Below, piece after piece: positions 1 to 10,025 of a DNA stretch of 64,000 nucleotides. Position numbers and translations under genes: made by a program. How positions within the stretch are numbered: the first letter of the stretch is position 1; every line of letters starts with the position of its first letter. This DNA is from Pyricularia pennisetigena (taxonomy: Eukaryota; Ascomycota; Sordariomycetes; Magnaporthales; Pyriculariaceae), in assembly GCF_004337985.1 (NCBI RefSeq), contig NW_021940922.1:1-64000 (forward strand), written 5' to 3'. The notes below the pieces were generated by a model. That model had not been told where the DNA came from. It saw nothing but the letters and a program-made list of their open reading frames with translations, and did not search any database.

Positions 1-253
1 CGCTTTTTGTCTATTTTAGGGCGTATCGTGGCTAGCTTTGACCTTTTGTTCTAAGCCAGTTCCAAAACCCGAAACTGTCAAATCATCTTTGGTATAAGTG
101 TAAGATGCCTGGTTGAGCCTGGTTGTAGTACTGTATGCAGGGTCTATAATATAAACGTTGGTGAATCTCTAGTTATGTTAATCGGGCTGTTATCCTTACA
201 GTTGATATTTGATACGCGGGGTTTGCATTGGCGCACTTGCAGCTAATAAAGGT

Positions 254-263
254 CCAAATCTGG
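254..263. promoter_or_regulatory. CArG-like element upstream of A1
   Basis: CCAAATCTGG sits inside the near-palindrome GGTCCAAATCTGGGCC (251-266). The same 16 bases occur reverse-complemented at 48270-48285 upstream of A3, within regions that are otherwise diverged. Related sites lie upstream of C, D, G and H. Confidence 0.45.
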
Positions 264-411
264 GCCATTCCCCAAAACTAAGGGCTGCCGTCACTGCATC
301 CAAATAAACTACTTAAAGAACTCAACATTTGACGTGCACGACGCTCAAATCGCATGAAAAGCATACATGCACGAATCGTAAAACTCAAATCTGATAAGCA
401 TTGCAGACCAA

Positions 412-1452
412 ATGTCTTTTCATACAGCAAAACCAAACCGGTCCGACTCATACCGGCCAAGGCATGTCGAAAAAGTTACACCTGACGCAATTTGGACCAA
501 GATACATGGCACAATCATTAGTGCAAACGTATTAGATAAAGCGGGAATGGCATATAGAGTTTTCCCCGACTTCACCGCCGTGCTTGGAAAGCTTTCTCGG
601 CCTGAAATTGCCGAACTTACACGTCAAACTTACGAGGCACGTCAACGGAGAAAAAGCAGCAAAACTCCCGTCGATGGACATCGCATCAAGGCAGGCGAGC
701 CCAGTGGGATGATGGACCGGGCAAGCAACGCAAGTGACAGTTTACAGCATCACTCAACTGGGTGCCCGAGGTCTGGGGCCAGACACTCATCTGTGAAAAA
801 AGAACATGAACACAATCATCGACCTCGCCCCAACAGCTCAGACGAGGAAAGGAGGTGCTCCCAGTCCAAAAGAAACGAAAAGAACGATGATGGACAAATA
901 AACAAAAGCAACATCTCTCGTCCCTTGGCACAGCCAGCACTGACCGCGCCAGCGGGAAAATACGCCGACAAGACAGATAAGAAGCTGCCGATAAAACCAA
1001 TCCTCAAAAAGGAAGGGACGAGTCGTGTCCGATTCGGTCCCGGTGTGCAGATAAACACGTTGCACGGGGAGACAAGTACAAGAAAGCGGCATGAGAATGC
1101 GCCCGTGGGACATATAAGTTACAGTAAACAAAAGGAGGGAAGTTATCGTCAATATGAACAGAGTATGTCCTTTAAACAGGAGGGTTCCTATAACAGAACA
1201 TGTAAAGACGGAAAATGTGAGTCTGTCGCGTGTCGTTGTTTTTGGGAGCGGAGTTGGGATCGAGATGGAGTCCGACAGAGTGCGGAACGGCGTTTGACCA
1301 GCTCTAGAAATTATCATGGTTTCGGAAGAACCGATGGCAAGTATACGTCTCCGAAGCACGAGATAGAGGTATTCGTCACAGGCCGGACCACCGACTATAG
1401 GATACAGATTGTCGTAGAGTATAAGGACCTTACCAAGCATATGAGAAGATAG
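412..1452 (+). CDS. Gene A1: basic, mostly disordered protein, unknown function
   Basis: Intact 346-aa single-exon ORF of unrecognised family. An N-terminal conserved block (about residues 20-80, with KVTPDAIWTKIH and LGKLSRPEIAEL) looks helical. A long low-complexity, Lys/Arg/Ser-rich middle follows, then a short C-terminal block (about 295-346) with alternating polar and hydrophobic residues that could form a beta sheet. A KPILKK...SRVRF segment near residue 205 resembles an RVxF-type PP1 docking motif; that is inference only. There are two relatives: A2 (2585-3461) is identical from 576 to 1290 and then diverges abruptly, while A3 (47075-48112) is most similar in the last 50 residues. A1 is therefore a mosaic. 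A CC-N6-GG element lies 158 bp upstream. Confidence 0.7.
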   Translation: MSFHTAKPNRSDSYRPRHVEKVTPDAIWTKIHGTIISANVLDKAGMAYRVFPDFTAVLGKLSRPEIAELTRQTYEARQRRKSSKTPVDGHRIKAGEPSGMMDRASNASDSLQHHSTGCPRSGARHSSVKKEHEHNHRPRPNSSDEERRCSQSKRNEKNDDGQINKSNISRPLAQPALTAPAGKYADKTDKKLPIKPILKKEGTSRVRFGPGVQINTLHGETSTRKRHENAPVGHISYSKQKEGSYRQYEQSMSFKQEGSYNRTCKDGKCESVACRCFWERSWDRDGVRQSAERRLTSSRNYHGFGRTDGKYTSPKHEIEVFVTGRTTDYRIQIVVEYKDLTKHMRR

Positions 1453-2530
1453 TTACTTGCAATTAAAACAATAAAGTAAATACTGTTTCAGTACAGTATT
1501 GTACAGTACTGTAACTGAACCTCTTTTTTAGGTCGGCCTACTGCACAGATTCAAGCGCAACCAAGTAACAAAACCAACCCGCTCCATCAGTATACTCTTG
1601 CCCACGGGCCTTGTATGTTGTGGCTTGGGAGGTGGAGGATTCGCGGTGCGCCGACCTTCCGTACAAAGTAAGGATGTCGGTACTGGGGCCGGTTAAACGC
1701 GAGCCGTGACTGGTGCTCCGAGCCGACCACGGCGAAAATTCGCCGCTAATCGACATTCTTTACGGACATCATATTTAAATACTGGGACGCCCAGAGGGTC
1801 CCAAACCAAGACTCGGGAGATAAGAACCTGGAGTTGAAAAAGGGCGAAATCGGGCCCGATACCGATATGGTTTCTGGTTGCGCCCATTCCGGGTGCGTGA
1901 AACTCAAGAGGCCCAAAACTAGGAGCTGGTGACTGCGCCACGGACTCAGGCAATCCTCAACCCTCGCTCAGCCATACCGAAATCGGCTCAGGATTATAGT
2001 ATGACCACACGGGAGATTCGAGAGCAATTTTTTCAACGTTTTTCCTCTTATTAAACCTGCTCGCATGAGATAAGCTAGAATCAGATATTCAATTGCCAGG
2101 GTAAGCCTTTAACTGTGGCATGCCTTTACAGTTGATTTCCCCTACAAAAGAATGACTACAACAAAGGCCATACAATGGCTAGTACAAGGACACCTGCTCT
2201 GCTACAGAAAAGCGCCAGTGCCAAATTTACCTACTTTCGGACCAGGCCCTTTCTTGGTACCTAAACATATCGGCCGTGGACCAGTTTCCTGTTTTCCGCC
2301 CGGCGACCTGAACCGACACAAGCAATTAAAGAACATATTTCCATTTCAATACAAGAATAGTAATGCCAGTCCAACAACCAGACTAGATGTTTAACAAAAA
2401 CCAGCCGTTCGTCATCCTCAAATCCCAGCAAGTATATTCACCATCTCCTTTACGGTTCTTCAGGGCATTTGTCACGTTAGGATAGAAGAGCACAGTCTGA
2501 GCCGCACTGGCGATCGCTGCAGTCTAAAGC
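1453..2530. other. A1-B1 spacer, no gene
   Basis: I see no convincing coding region. The stretch matches the right arm in two blocks (42543-43345 and 46803-47074), which are separated there by the dynamin-containing insertion. Its 1.08-kb length equals the sum of the two right-arm blocks. Confidence 0.6.
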
Positions 2531-2583
2531 ATGGATATGGACCTGCTAGTCGATACGCGCAAGATGTGCACGAGGTCGCATGT
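2531..2583 (+). pseudogene. Gene B1, start only, cut by scaffold join
   Basis: The first 17-18 codons (start MDMDLLVDTRK) match the start of B2 and B3. They stop at the N in 2584, after which the sequence becomes the inside of gene A. The break is more likely an assembly join than a biological truncation. Confidence 0.55.
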
Positions 2584-2584
2584 N
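2584..2584. other. Single N scaffold join
   Basis: Sequence left of the N is the start of a B gene, and sequence right of it is the interior of an A gene. At least the rest of B1 and the 5' part of A2 are missing here. Confidence 0.85.
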
Positions 2585-3461
2585 CGCCGTGCTTGGAAAG
2601 CTTTCTCGGCCTGAAATTGCCGAACTTACACGTCAAACTTACGAGGCACGTCAACGGAGAAAAAGCAGCAAAACTCCCGTCGATGGACATCGCATCAAGG
2701 CAGGCGAGCCCAGTGGGATGATGGACCGGGCAAGCAACGCAAGTGACAGTTTACAGCATCACTCAACTGGGTGCCCGAGGTCTGGGGCCAGACACTCATC
2801 TGTGAAAAAAGAACATGAACACAATCATCGACCTCGCCCCAACAGCTCAGACGAGGAAAGGAGGTGCTCCCAGTCCAAAAGAAACGAAAAGAACGATGAT
2901 GGACAAATAAACAAAAGCAACATCTCTCGTCCCTTGGCACAGCCAGCACTGACCGCGCCAGCGGGAAAATACGCCGACAAGACAGATAAGAAGCTGCCGA
3001 TAAAACCAATCCTCAAAAAGGAAGGGACGAGTCGTGTCCGATTCGGTCCCGGTGTGCAGATAAACACGTTGCACGGGGAGACAAGTACAAGAAAGCGGCA
3101 TGAGAATGCGCCCGTGGGACATATAAGTTACAGTAAACAAAAGGAGGGAAGTTATCGTCAATATGAACAGAGTATGTCCTTTAAACAGGAGGGTTCCTAT
3201 AACAGAACATGTAAAGACGGAAAATGTGAGTCTGTCGCGTGTCGTTGTTTTTGGGAGCGGAGTTGGGATCGAGATGGAGTCCGACAGAGTGCGGAACGGT
3301 ATTTTTCTAATTCTAGAAACCATTACCATTCAGGAGGAACTTATGGTAGGTACACAGTTCCAAAGCATGAGGTCGAAGTTTCCGTCAAAAGTCGGACCGC
3401 CGGTTGCAGGATACAGGTTGTGGTGAATTATGAGGATTTTGATAGAAATGTGAAAATGTAG
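2585..3461 (+). CDS. Gene A2, 5'-incomplete copy of gene A
   Basis: Open frame of about 292 codons lacking the first 55 or so residues of A1, because it begins at the scaffold join. Bases 2585-3299 are identical to 576-1290 of A1. The last 53 codons differ strongly (A2 ends in VVNYEDFDRNVKM, A1 in VVEYKDLTKHMRR). The abrupt change suggests conversion between paralogs, or collapse of two copies in assembly. Together with B2 it forms a second A-B unit absent from the right arm. Confidence 0.6.
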
Positions 3462-3917
3462 TTGCTAGCAGTCAAAATAGTAGATTAAAGACAGTACTGT
3501 CAGTTGAAACTTTCTTTTTTCATTCCTTCCTTTTTCGCCGGCTTGATTTTCCCCGGCAAAGGGTATAGTGGCTAACACAAGGATACAAGCTCTGCTAAAA
3601 AAGCACAGCCGCCAAACTTACCGATTTTTGGGCCAATTCCTCTCTTGGTACCTAAACATGTCGGCCCTGGACCAGTTGCCTGTTTTCGGGCCAGCGACCT
3701 GGACCGATCTGGACCGACCCAAGCTATAAAAGAGCATATTTCCGATTCAATTTAAAAATAGCAATAATAATTCAGCAATCAAGCTGAAGGCTTAACCCAG
3801 CCATTTGGTATTTTTATACATTCCCTCTTGTTCACAGCTCTTCATAGCATTTGTCAAATTAGACCAAAGGTCCACCCTGAGCCATAGTGGTGATCGTTGC
3901 AAGCTTACAACATCAAT
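3462..3917. other. A2-B2 spacer with TATA box
   Basis: No gene. It shares a stretch with 2215-2330 (conserved TTGGTACCTAAACAT and adjoining bases), confirming tandem duplication of the A-B unit. TATAAAAG at 3725-3732 lies about 190 bp before the B2 start. Confidence 0.5.
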
Positions 3918-4121
3918 ATGGACATGCCAGTCGATACACGCAAGAAGTACACGAGGCCGAATGTAAGCACGGACAAGAAACCGTCGGGGACGCAAAACAT
4001 ATCCAATAGCGGCTCGGAGCATTCAGAAACCCCACCTAACAGAACCGCTTCGGACCTCAATGTTTCGCGGACCAAAAGAATAAAAATTGTTATTAGAACC
4101 GACAGCCTTTCTCGCCTCTAG
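3918..4121 (+). CDS. Gene B2: small basic protein, unknown
   Basis: 67-aa ORF starting MDMPVDTRKKYTR, Ser/Thr/Asn-rich in the middle and ending in TKRIKIVIRTDSLSRL. The TKRIKI[VI]I tail is conserved in B3 of the right arm (42330-42542) although the middles differ. That supports coding, with selection on the ends. The basic-then-hydrophobic tail could be a nuclear localisation signal followed by a SUMO-interaction-like strand; this is inference. No family recognised. Confidence 0.5.
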   Translation: MDMPVDTRKKYTRPNVSTDKKPSGTQNISNSGSEHSETPPNRTASDLNVSRTKRIKIVIRTDSLSRL

Positions 4122-4758
4122 ATGAAAAGGACTTGACTTACAGAGTTTAGTGCACCCAGCGTGTCGCTTTGGAAACGAAAGGCAAAGACCTTGCTTGTAG
4201 AAGGGATAGGTCGTTAATTTTGCTTCTCGTCTGTCATTACAAAATGCACTTCTCAGCTTTGGACTACCCTTGATCGCAGTTTCATGGACATTATAGAGCT
4301 TGGATGGGCGTAACAGCAAAGTGACCACACAAAGGTATAATATAGCACCTAGATACTTTGTTGCGCAGATATTTTGAAAGAACCCTGTAGCAGAAAACTG
4401 CATGTCAATTATCCTTTTGACATTTGTAGCAAGACAATAATCGCCGCAGTATCTCAAGTTTGCATGGCGCTACATTTAAATCAATTTCAATTTCTCGGAG
4501 AAAAAACAAATAAAATGATAAACGAAAAGCAAAAAAAGCAGAACAAAACAATAAAACATTCACCATAACTGGGCTTGTGGGTTGCCTACGTCGTTTAACA
4601 TACGTCCTCCCACTCCATATTCCAATCACGGCTATCTAAAGTGAAAACAAGTTCTCGGTGGCCGGAAAATAGTACTAAACGTACAATCCGTTCCAGACTG
4701 CGCTTGCGGCAGTAGTGCGTTTCCTTACGTGACAAAGAAATGTCCATACTCTTTGTAA
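4122..4758. other. B2-C intergenic region
   Basis: Nothing convincing. The open frames seen are not matched in the corresponding right-arm region (41883-42329). Confidence 0.5.
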
Positions 4759-5358
4759 TCATGCCTTGGGGATTGGAACATTCATTCCAGACAGTTCACC
4801 ATGTTCACGCAGCACCTTTAGTTCTTCCTCCAATATAGCAATCTCGACGTCCTTATCTTGGATTTCTTGACAATGCCATTCATTAAACGCGGCATTCTCA
4901 TTCTCCATTTCTTTGAGTTCAAACTCGAGTGCCGCCTTCAGTGTCTCGTTCGTCGAGATGGAATCCCGTAGCTGAGTGTTGGCATCCAAAGCAGCGGAAA
5001 GCTTCGACTCGAGCAGTTGGTTTTGATCCCATAGCATTTTGTAGCTTTCGAAAAGGTCACTGTAGCTTTGCGATATTTTGTTACATTCCCGACGGGAAGC
5101 CTCGATTAGATGGACTGCATTCCATAAGTAACGGTTGACTGCGTCATATGTATCCTAACCAAGACTTTAGCGATGAAATATAGAAAGAGCCAATATGCGT
5201 ACCGTCTGTCCGCTGGCCTCCAGTCTGGGTTCTTGTGCCAGTGAACCGGCTATAGAAACACTTGGGACATTGCGGTTCATACGGACTGGCGATGTTGCGC
5301 GCGGTGGGTTCTCAAGCCTTGGGCTCGTGCCTTGTTTGCTCGCTGGAACGTCAGACAT
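4759..5358 (-). CDS. Gene C (left): coiled-coil protein
   Basis: Two exons, 5358-5203 and 5154-4759, with a 48-bp intron (5155-5202, GTACGC...TTAG), giving 183 aa. The N-terminus is Ser/Pro-rich and disordered (MSDVPASKQGTSPRLE). Exon 2 encodes an almost continuous coiled coil with heptad-like Leu/Ile spacing. The right-arm copy (41292-41882) has the intron at the same codon and an exon 2 of equal length (396 nt), which strongly supports the model. No domain family recognised. Transcription runs in the same direction as D to H. Confidence 0.75.
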
Positions 5359-5548
5359 GGGCATTTTGCGTAGACAGAAGGTTTCGGCTGGACTAAACTA
5401 ATTATATAAAAAAGTCAATATGTTAAGGAAAGCTCGGGCTGAACCATGCTGGGAAGTGTTAAACATATTATTTATCGCTGTGTGGCTTTTAACTTTATCA
5501 ACATTTCAGGTCTAATTTTGCTTCCTCCCAAAAGCTGTCCGGTACGGA

Positions 5549-5559
5549 CCAATTCTTGG
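5549..5559. promoter_or_regulatory. CC-N7-GG element upstream of C (left)
   Basis: GGACCAATTCTTGGGC lies 191 bp upstream of the C start. The right arm has CCCAAGAATTGGCCC at 41066-41080, 215-225 bp upstream of its C. The element belongs to the set shared with A, D, G and H. Confidence 0.4.
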
Positions 5560-5778
5560 GCTCCGCCGCCTGCTTTTGTATTTTAATCATCCGTCCTTGT
5601 TTGCGATTGCAAGTTATTTACTTCGTTTTAATTTGAATCATGCCCGTGTGGTAAATCCGATTTCCCGCTAACATTTCAACTTCAAGTTTATATTTCAATT
5701 TGCTAAAGTGGATTTGTTCTTTTCATAAATAGATATTTCCCTGAACAAAAGAAAACCAATGTCTGCAGCCATCATTAA

Positions 5779-6290
5779 TTACCAGCCTGACGTTTGGCCT
5801 GATGCCCGGATCCTAAGGTCTGGAATTTTAGGAAAGTTTCCGAGACGTGTTCTTATTTCGGACAAATTCAACGCGGATTCCCGTGAATGATCCGAGGTCC
5901 TCCTTCGAATAGGTGTCTTCCGTTGGTCTCGACCTTGCTTTGGCACCTTTTGCACCTGTTGTACCTTTTTCTTGTACAACATATTAAGCATGTCCTCGAT
6001 ATCGCTTGGCTTGTAAATCTTCGACTTCACTGCAGCTTTCTAGAGGCGGAGTGTTAGGTCTGTCCATGCACCGGTCGGCGAGTGAAGCAAACCTTTTCCG
6101 CGATCTTTCCGTCGCAGCTATATCCTTCCGATTCGAAGGCAACAAACTCGTCCTTGTCTGAGTATTCTATATAGAGAGCTAGCTCGACCCCGGACAGTTT
6201 TCCGTATTTGTAACACTTGCTCAGCAATCCCTTAAGGTTTCGATTGATTTTCTTCTGGTGTCGCTGCTTGCTTTGTTCTCGAGGGTTCAT
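5779..6290 (-). CDS. Gene D (left): MADS-box-like protein
   Basis: Exon 1 is 6290-6093 and exon 2 is 6039-5779, with a 53-bp intron (6040-6092, GTTTGC...CTAAC...CTAG); product 152 aa. Residues about 8-56 align almost without gaps to the core of SRF/MCM1-type MADS boxes: basic start, then RNLKGLLSKCYKYGKLSGVE and LALYIEY...FVAFESEG, matching the usual KRKxGLxKKAxELSxLxxxxVxLxI...F pattern. MADS proteins bind CArG boxes as dimers, so a nuclear DNA-binding role is likely. The family assignment rests on motif comparison by eye. Exon 2 encodes a Lys/Gln-rich segment with short repeats and a basic tail. The right-arm copy at 40210-40700 has the same splice sites. Confidence 0.65.
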
Positions 6291-6387
6291 TGCGCATATC
6301 CGAAAGAATCGAGGATTTAAATATAGATATGAAATGAAAGGGCTGTTTTGAGAGTTGCGATGAACAGGCCCTAAATACCGGATTTGT

Positions 6388-6397
6388 CCAGATTCGG
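6388..6397. promoter_or_regulatory. CC-N6-GG element upstream of D (left)
   Basis: CCAGATTCGG lies 98 bp upstream of the D start. The partner in the right arm is CCGGATTTGG at 40102-40111, 99-108 bp upstream of its D. Position is conserved although surrounding bases differ. If D is a MADS protein, this could be autoregulation (inference). Confidence 0.4.
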
Positions 6398-6815
6398 GCT
6401 TGCAAACCAAATGCCAACGTTGTGACGTTGAAATTTCAGTCACATAGACAGGAGGGAAAAGGCTCCACATTCGAGTGTGGATCCAGGCCCAGAACTTGGG
6501 CACCTTACCGGCACATTGTCGGTGGACCAGGTTAGGCATACCGGCGAGTACGTCGTAACTATCACAGCTGTTGGAAACACAACTGCAGTAAAGTTCACGA
6601 ATCAGGAATAAAATCCCAATCTATGACGTAATCAAATCAGGTCATGCATTTATACCAACTCTAAAGAGTTGCGATCTCGTTTGGCTAGTTCAATTTCGGA
6701 GCCTGGTGCACAAATTAATAGCTTTTAGAACAATCCCAAAAAAGTCGCAACAGTCGAAAGATTCGAAAACATAAATAAAAAGACAGCGAGGATTACAACC
6801 AACGTAGAAACCATC

Positions 6816-7393
6816 CTACAGATCCACATGCTGCTCACAGAACTCCTTTAGCGCCTTAACTTGTGCTTCTACCTGCGCTGCCCATTTTTCCAAAATACCG
6901 ATCTTGTCGTCTACTGCATTTTCAAGCCTCTTTAGCTGAATAGCTCTCCTACATAATAATATCAGTAACATGTTATGTGCTATTTACTTATGAAAAGTAC
7001 TTACTGGTTGTCCAACATCTTCCGCCGTCTTTCTTGTTCCTCTGACAGTCGAAAGAATAGCTGTTCATAATGCTGTTCATTGTGCTGTTTCCAGTGCTGC
7101 TGCATAATGCGATTCACCACCTGTACCAGGCTGTCTGCACTTTCAGCGGCCGTATTGCCTTTTGCTGTCGTGCACGGACTGTCTTCCGACGAAGGATGAC
7201 TTGGCGCCGGCTGCGAAGTTTTGCTCCAGTCAAGGGCTGCTGTTGGTGGGAAATCGTCGCTGAACGTGAGATCAGGAAGCTCCTCTGAATGTGCCTGGGT
7301 TGACGACGAAGTTTGCAAATCCGGCAATGCGAAACCGTCCCAGTCGATGTGGAACTGAGCTCCAGAGGTGAACTGTGACCAATCGAAGGACAT
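6816..7393 (-). CDS. Gene E (left): acidic N-terminus plus coiled coil
   Basis: Exon 1 is 7393-7005 and exon 2 is 6948-6816, with a 56-bp intron (6949-7004, GTAAGT...GTAG); product 173 aa. Residues 1-60 are acidic and aromatic (MSFDWSQF, LPDLTFSDDF), like a transcription activation domain. A Gln/His-rich stretch follows, then a C-terminal amphipathic helix rich in Lys, Glu and Leu (KIGILEKWAAQVEAQVKALK). The right copy (39053-39638) has the same exon structure. The TAAATTTAGAC element at 7538-7548 recurs near the right copy. No known family. Confidence 0.7.
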
Positions 7394-7729
7394 GTTATCG
7401 GTTTTGGCTGAATTGACAAATTATGAAAAGATGGCACGAAAATCTCTATGGCAGTTTGATCTTGGGCGATTATTTATCTAAAGGCTAATTAACAAACCGT
7501 CGTGGGAAACTAATGGAGGTCTAATTAAGCCGCGCGCTAAATTTAGACTCGTCAACGTCTTCAGCCGCCACCCACGCCCCCGTTTGTAAATGTAGACCCT
7601 GCATTAACCCCCACTTTTGTCAACAAGACCAAGACTGTTGGTGTAGTTTCCCATCACATATACAAAACGTCACTGTGCCGTGACGAGTAAGGAACAGTTG
7701 ACGGCCTCATCGTCACCAGCAGCCTGAAT
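7394..7729. other. E-F intergenic region with TAAATTTAG element
   Basis: About 336 bp without a gene. TAAATTTAGAC (7538-7548) is kept at 38896-38907 in the right arm in inverted orientation. It may be a promoter element for E. Confidence 0.4.
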
Positions 7730-8041
7730 CTAGACCCAACCTCCCGCTCGGACCTTTTTTGGCCCGGATGGCGTTCTCTCAATGCCCCAGAATAATAGCA
7801 GGCCTTTTTCCGCGGCGACCCGCTCGCCCATGCACTGCTGGATCGCCAATTGGAGCGCCACGACAGTTGTCTGGGTCTGATCCACAAGTTCCATGATGCA
7901 GCACCATTGTTTTTGATAAGCTGTTATTTTGCGCTCCAACTCGGCATTTTCCAAATCGATCGCGTAAAGCGTGTGTACCTCGCTCATTTTTTCGCAGTCC
8001 TCCACCCGCTGGATTAGAGCTTCTATAGAAAAGTCTTTCAT
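7730..8041 (-). CDS. Gene F (left): small helical protein
   Basis: Single-exon 103-aa ORF. Residues 1-80 are predicted almost fully helical, with coiled-coil-like spacing (SIEALIQRVEDCEKMSEVHT). A short tail follows (WGIERTPSGPKKVRAGGWV) that is identical in the right copy at 38398-38709. Both copies have the same length and most substitutions are conservative, which supports a real protein. Function unknown. Confidence 0.7.
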   Translation of the reverse strand: MKDFSIEALIQRVEDCEKMSEVHTLYAIDLENAELERKITAYQKQWCCIMELVDQTQTTVVALQLAIQQCMGERVAAEKGLLLFWGIERTPSGPKKVRAGGWV

Positions 8042-8384
8042 CTTTTTAGCTAAGTTACTTTCGACGGATTAGTACGATTAACAAAATGGGGACGGAGCAG
8101 TGCGGTTATAAGGTTTTATAAAAGTGAAATGGACGGAAATAAGGCATTTAGACCAGATTTAGGATTGCATCCCCCATTCGCTCAGGTTTGCTTGGTGGAT
8201 TCGAATTGTTTTCTTTTCCCTACAAATTTTACACAGTAAGGCTTATGACACGATGTGAAAGGGATAACATTGGCAAAATTGAGTTACAACCAGCAAGCAA
8301 AAGTTAGATTATACCAAAATAGAAACTACACTTTGTAAATACGTAAAGCTGAACTTCGGGCTTTCAAAATTGAACGCCCAGGTG

Positions 8385-10025
8385 TCACGCTGCAACCTCA
8401 AACCGACGATCATATTGCCGAAAAATTCCGTCCAGCCTTCCATCGCTAATTTGCTCACTCAACCAAGCATCCCCGCGATAAGGCCGGCCTGGTCTAGGGT
8501 CTTGTTTCGATTGGAGTATGCCCCAAACATTATCCGTAAAGCCACGGCACCACGCTTTCTCCTTTTCGTCGTCCCAATGCACTTCGAATCTGGCCAGTGC
8601 TTGACCCAACGGCATACTGCAATCCTCTTGCAGCTCCGACATGCGGCCGCCACCCTGAATGATAAGCGCATGCATCCGCTCGCGCGCCGGGTGGCTTTGA
8701 ACGGAGGCGAAGGCATCGTAAAGGTCGAGGAACATCGGTTCGCATCCGGGGACGACCCAACACGAGACGGAGTTGAAGTAGGAACTGGCCATTTCGCGTC
8801 GGGCGGCTGCCTTCTTCCAATACACCAGCGGACTTTTTTGCAGCGCCGTCGACGAAACTTCGGCAAGCATCCTTGGGTCTGCGGCCAAGGCGTCCGAGGC
8901 TGGCAGCAGCCTTAATTTGATAAGAGACTTTTCATTCCACGACGAAGTGTCGGCAAACAAATCAACCAGCTCTGGGCCCAAACACCGACGCAAACACTCG
9001 GTAGTTTCCTTCGTCGACAGCAGGCTGGTGATGTCCAAGGAACAAACCGGGCCCGGCTGATTGGGTTCGAAGTGGAACCGGAAGGAAACCGTAATTTCGC
9101 GGGGAAGACCATGGGCGTTTGCGAATGCCTGCTTGGTGACGCACATTTGCAGCTGCGTCTTGTCGATAGGAGCAAGACACCATGTTACCGACGGTGGTTC
9201 GTCAATTAGCCGCAGCCGTATGTGTGTGACCACGCCCACTGCAGCCGCGGCCCCGCCACGCATGGCGTACAGCAGATCGGGGTGGCTTTGCTGATTTACG
9301 TCAACGATAAACCCGTCCCACAGGGCGATCCGTCCACCAACCACCGATTGACAACCCAAGCCGTAGGTTCGAGTCAGGACGACATCCCAACCAGCCGTTA
9401 GGAAGTGGCCACCGGCACCGATTCCGAAGCAGTTTCCGTGAGGCAAGGCTTTGCGGCTGGTGGAAAGGGTATGGATGACTTGCCCCAAAATGCAACCAGG
9501 CTCCAAGACCAGCGTATTGTCGCCTTCGATTCGCTGCCCACACATTTCGCCCAAGTTGAGCATTATTCCTGGGCACGAGCCTCCATTGAAGTATCCGTGG
9601 CCTCCGCTTTTGATCGAAATCGCGATTTTGTCGTACAAGTTGAAATTTTTGAGGAGCATCAAAGTCTGCGAAACTCCATATTCGCTTTTTGGCGAAATTA
9701 TAAACTTTGGGACGACAGCTCCACGGTCGTGCATTGCCGCCTCTGCTGGTGCTGAGCGCCCATCCGTTTTGCAAAACTCGATTCCTCTTTCTTCGAGACC
9801 TGCAAGAAAACGCCCCATGTTTTTCGGAGCGGTGTCGTGTAGAATGGAATGAGACGACCGTTTGGCAAAACAGTTCAGATAGGGATTTCCGAATTGAAGC
9901 ATGCGTCCAAACTGGTTGTCGATCCAACGACGACGTACGTTTGGTTTGGGCAAGAGTGGGGCTAAATCTGGATTATCGTTAAAGCTAGGTGCAATCGCGC
10001 TTTTGTGAGACTGTAAATCGTTCAT
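8385..10025 (-). CDS. Gene G (left): BBE-like FAD-dependent oxidoreductase
   Basis: 546 aa from the ATG at 10025; an in-frame ATG at 10100 would add 25 residues. The PCMH-type FAD-binding domain is clear. IKSGGHGYFNGG carries the His (about residue 143) that in berberine-bridge-type enzymes binds FAD covalently. HGNCFGIGAGGHF places a Cys (about residue 199) where the second covalent link forms, so bicovalent FAD is plausible. The motif CQSVVGGRIALWDG follows as usual. The C-terminal end departs from the family's usual YxNY-containing tail, and no signal peptide is evident from the 10025 start. Such enzymes oxidise small molecules, often in secondary metabolism; the substrate is unknown. It is the only obvious metabolic enzyme inside the mirrored A-K cluster. 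Confidence 0.85.
   Translation of the reverse strand: MNDLQSHKSAIAPSFNDNPDLAPLLPKPNVRRRWIDNQFGRMLQFGNPYLNCFAKRSSHSILHDTAPKNMGRFLAGLEERGIEFCKTDGRSAPAEAAMHDRGAVVPKFIISPKSEYGVSQTLMLLKNFNLYDKIAISIKSGGHGYFNGGSCPGIMLNLGEMCGQRIEGDNTLVLEPGCILGQVIHTLSTSRKALPHGNCFGIGAGGHFLTAGWDVVLTRTYGLGCQSVVGGRIALWDGFIVDVNQQSHPDLLYAMRGGAAAAVGVVTHIRLRLIDEPPSVTWCLAPIDKTQLQMCVTKQAFANAHGLPREITVSFRFHFEPNQPGPVCSLDITSLLSTKETTECLRRCLGPELVDLFADTSSWNEKSLIKLRLLPASDALAADPRMLAEVSSTALQKSPLVYWKKAAARREMASSYFNSVSCWVVPGCEPMFLDLYDAFASVQSHPARERMHALIIQGGGRMSELQEDCSMPLGQALARFEVHWDDEKEKAWCRGFTDNVWGILQSKQDPRPGRPYRGDAWLSEQISDGRLDGIFRQYDRRFEVAA

Noticed and set aside
838..1440. 200-codon reverse-strand frame over gene A1, repeated at 2847-3329 and 47069-47770
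   Set aside because: It is the antisense shadow of gene A; the forward frame has better start, length and conservation across the three copies.
9301..9927. Long open frame overlapping the BBE-like gene in another phase
   Set aside because: Shadow of the GC-rich coding frame of G; the recognised FAD motifs are only in the main frame.
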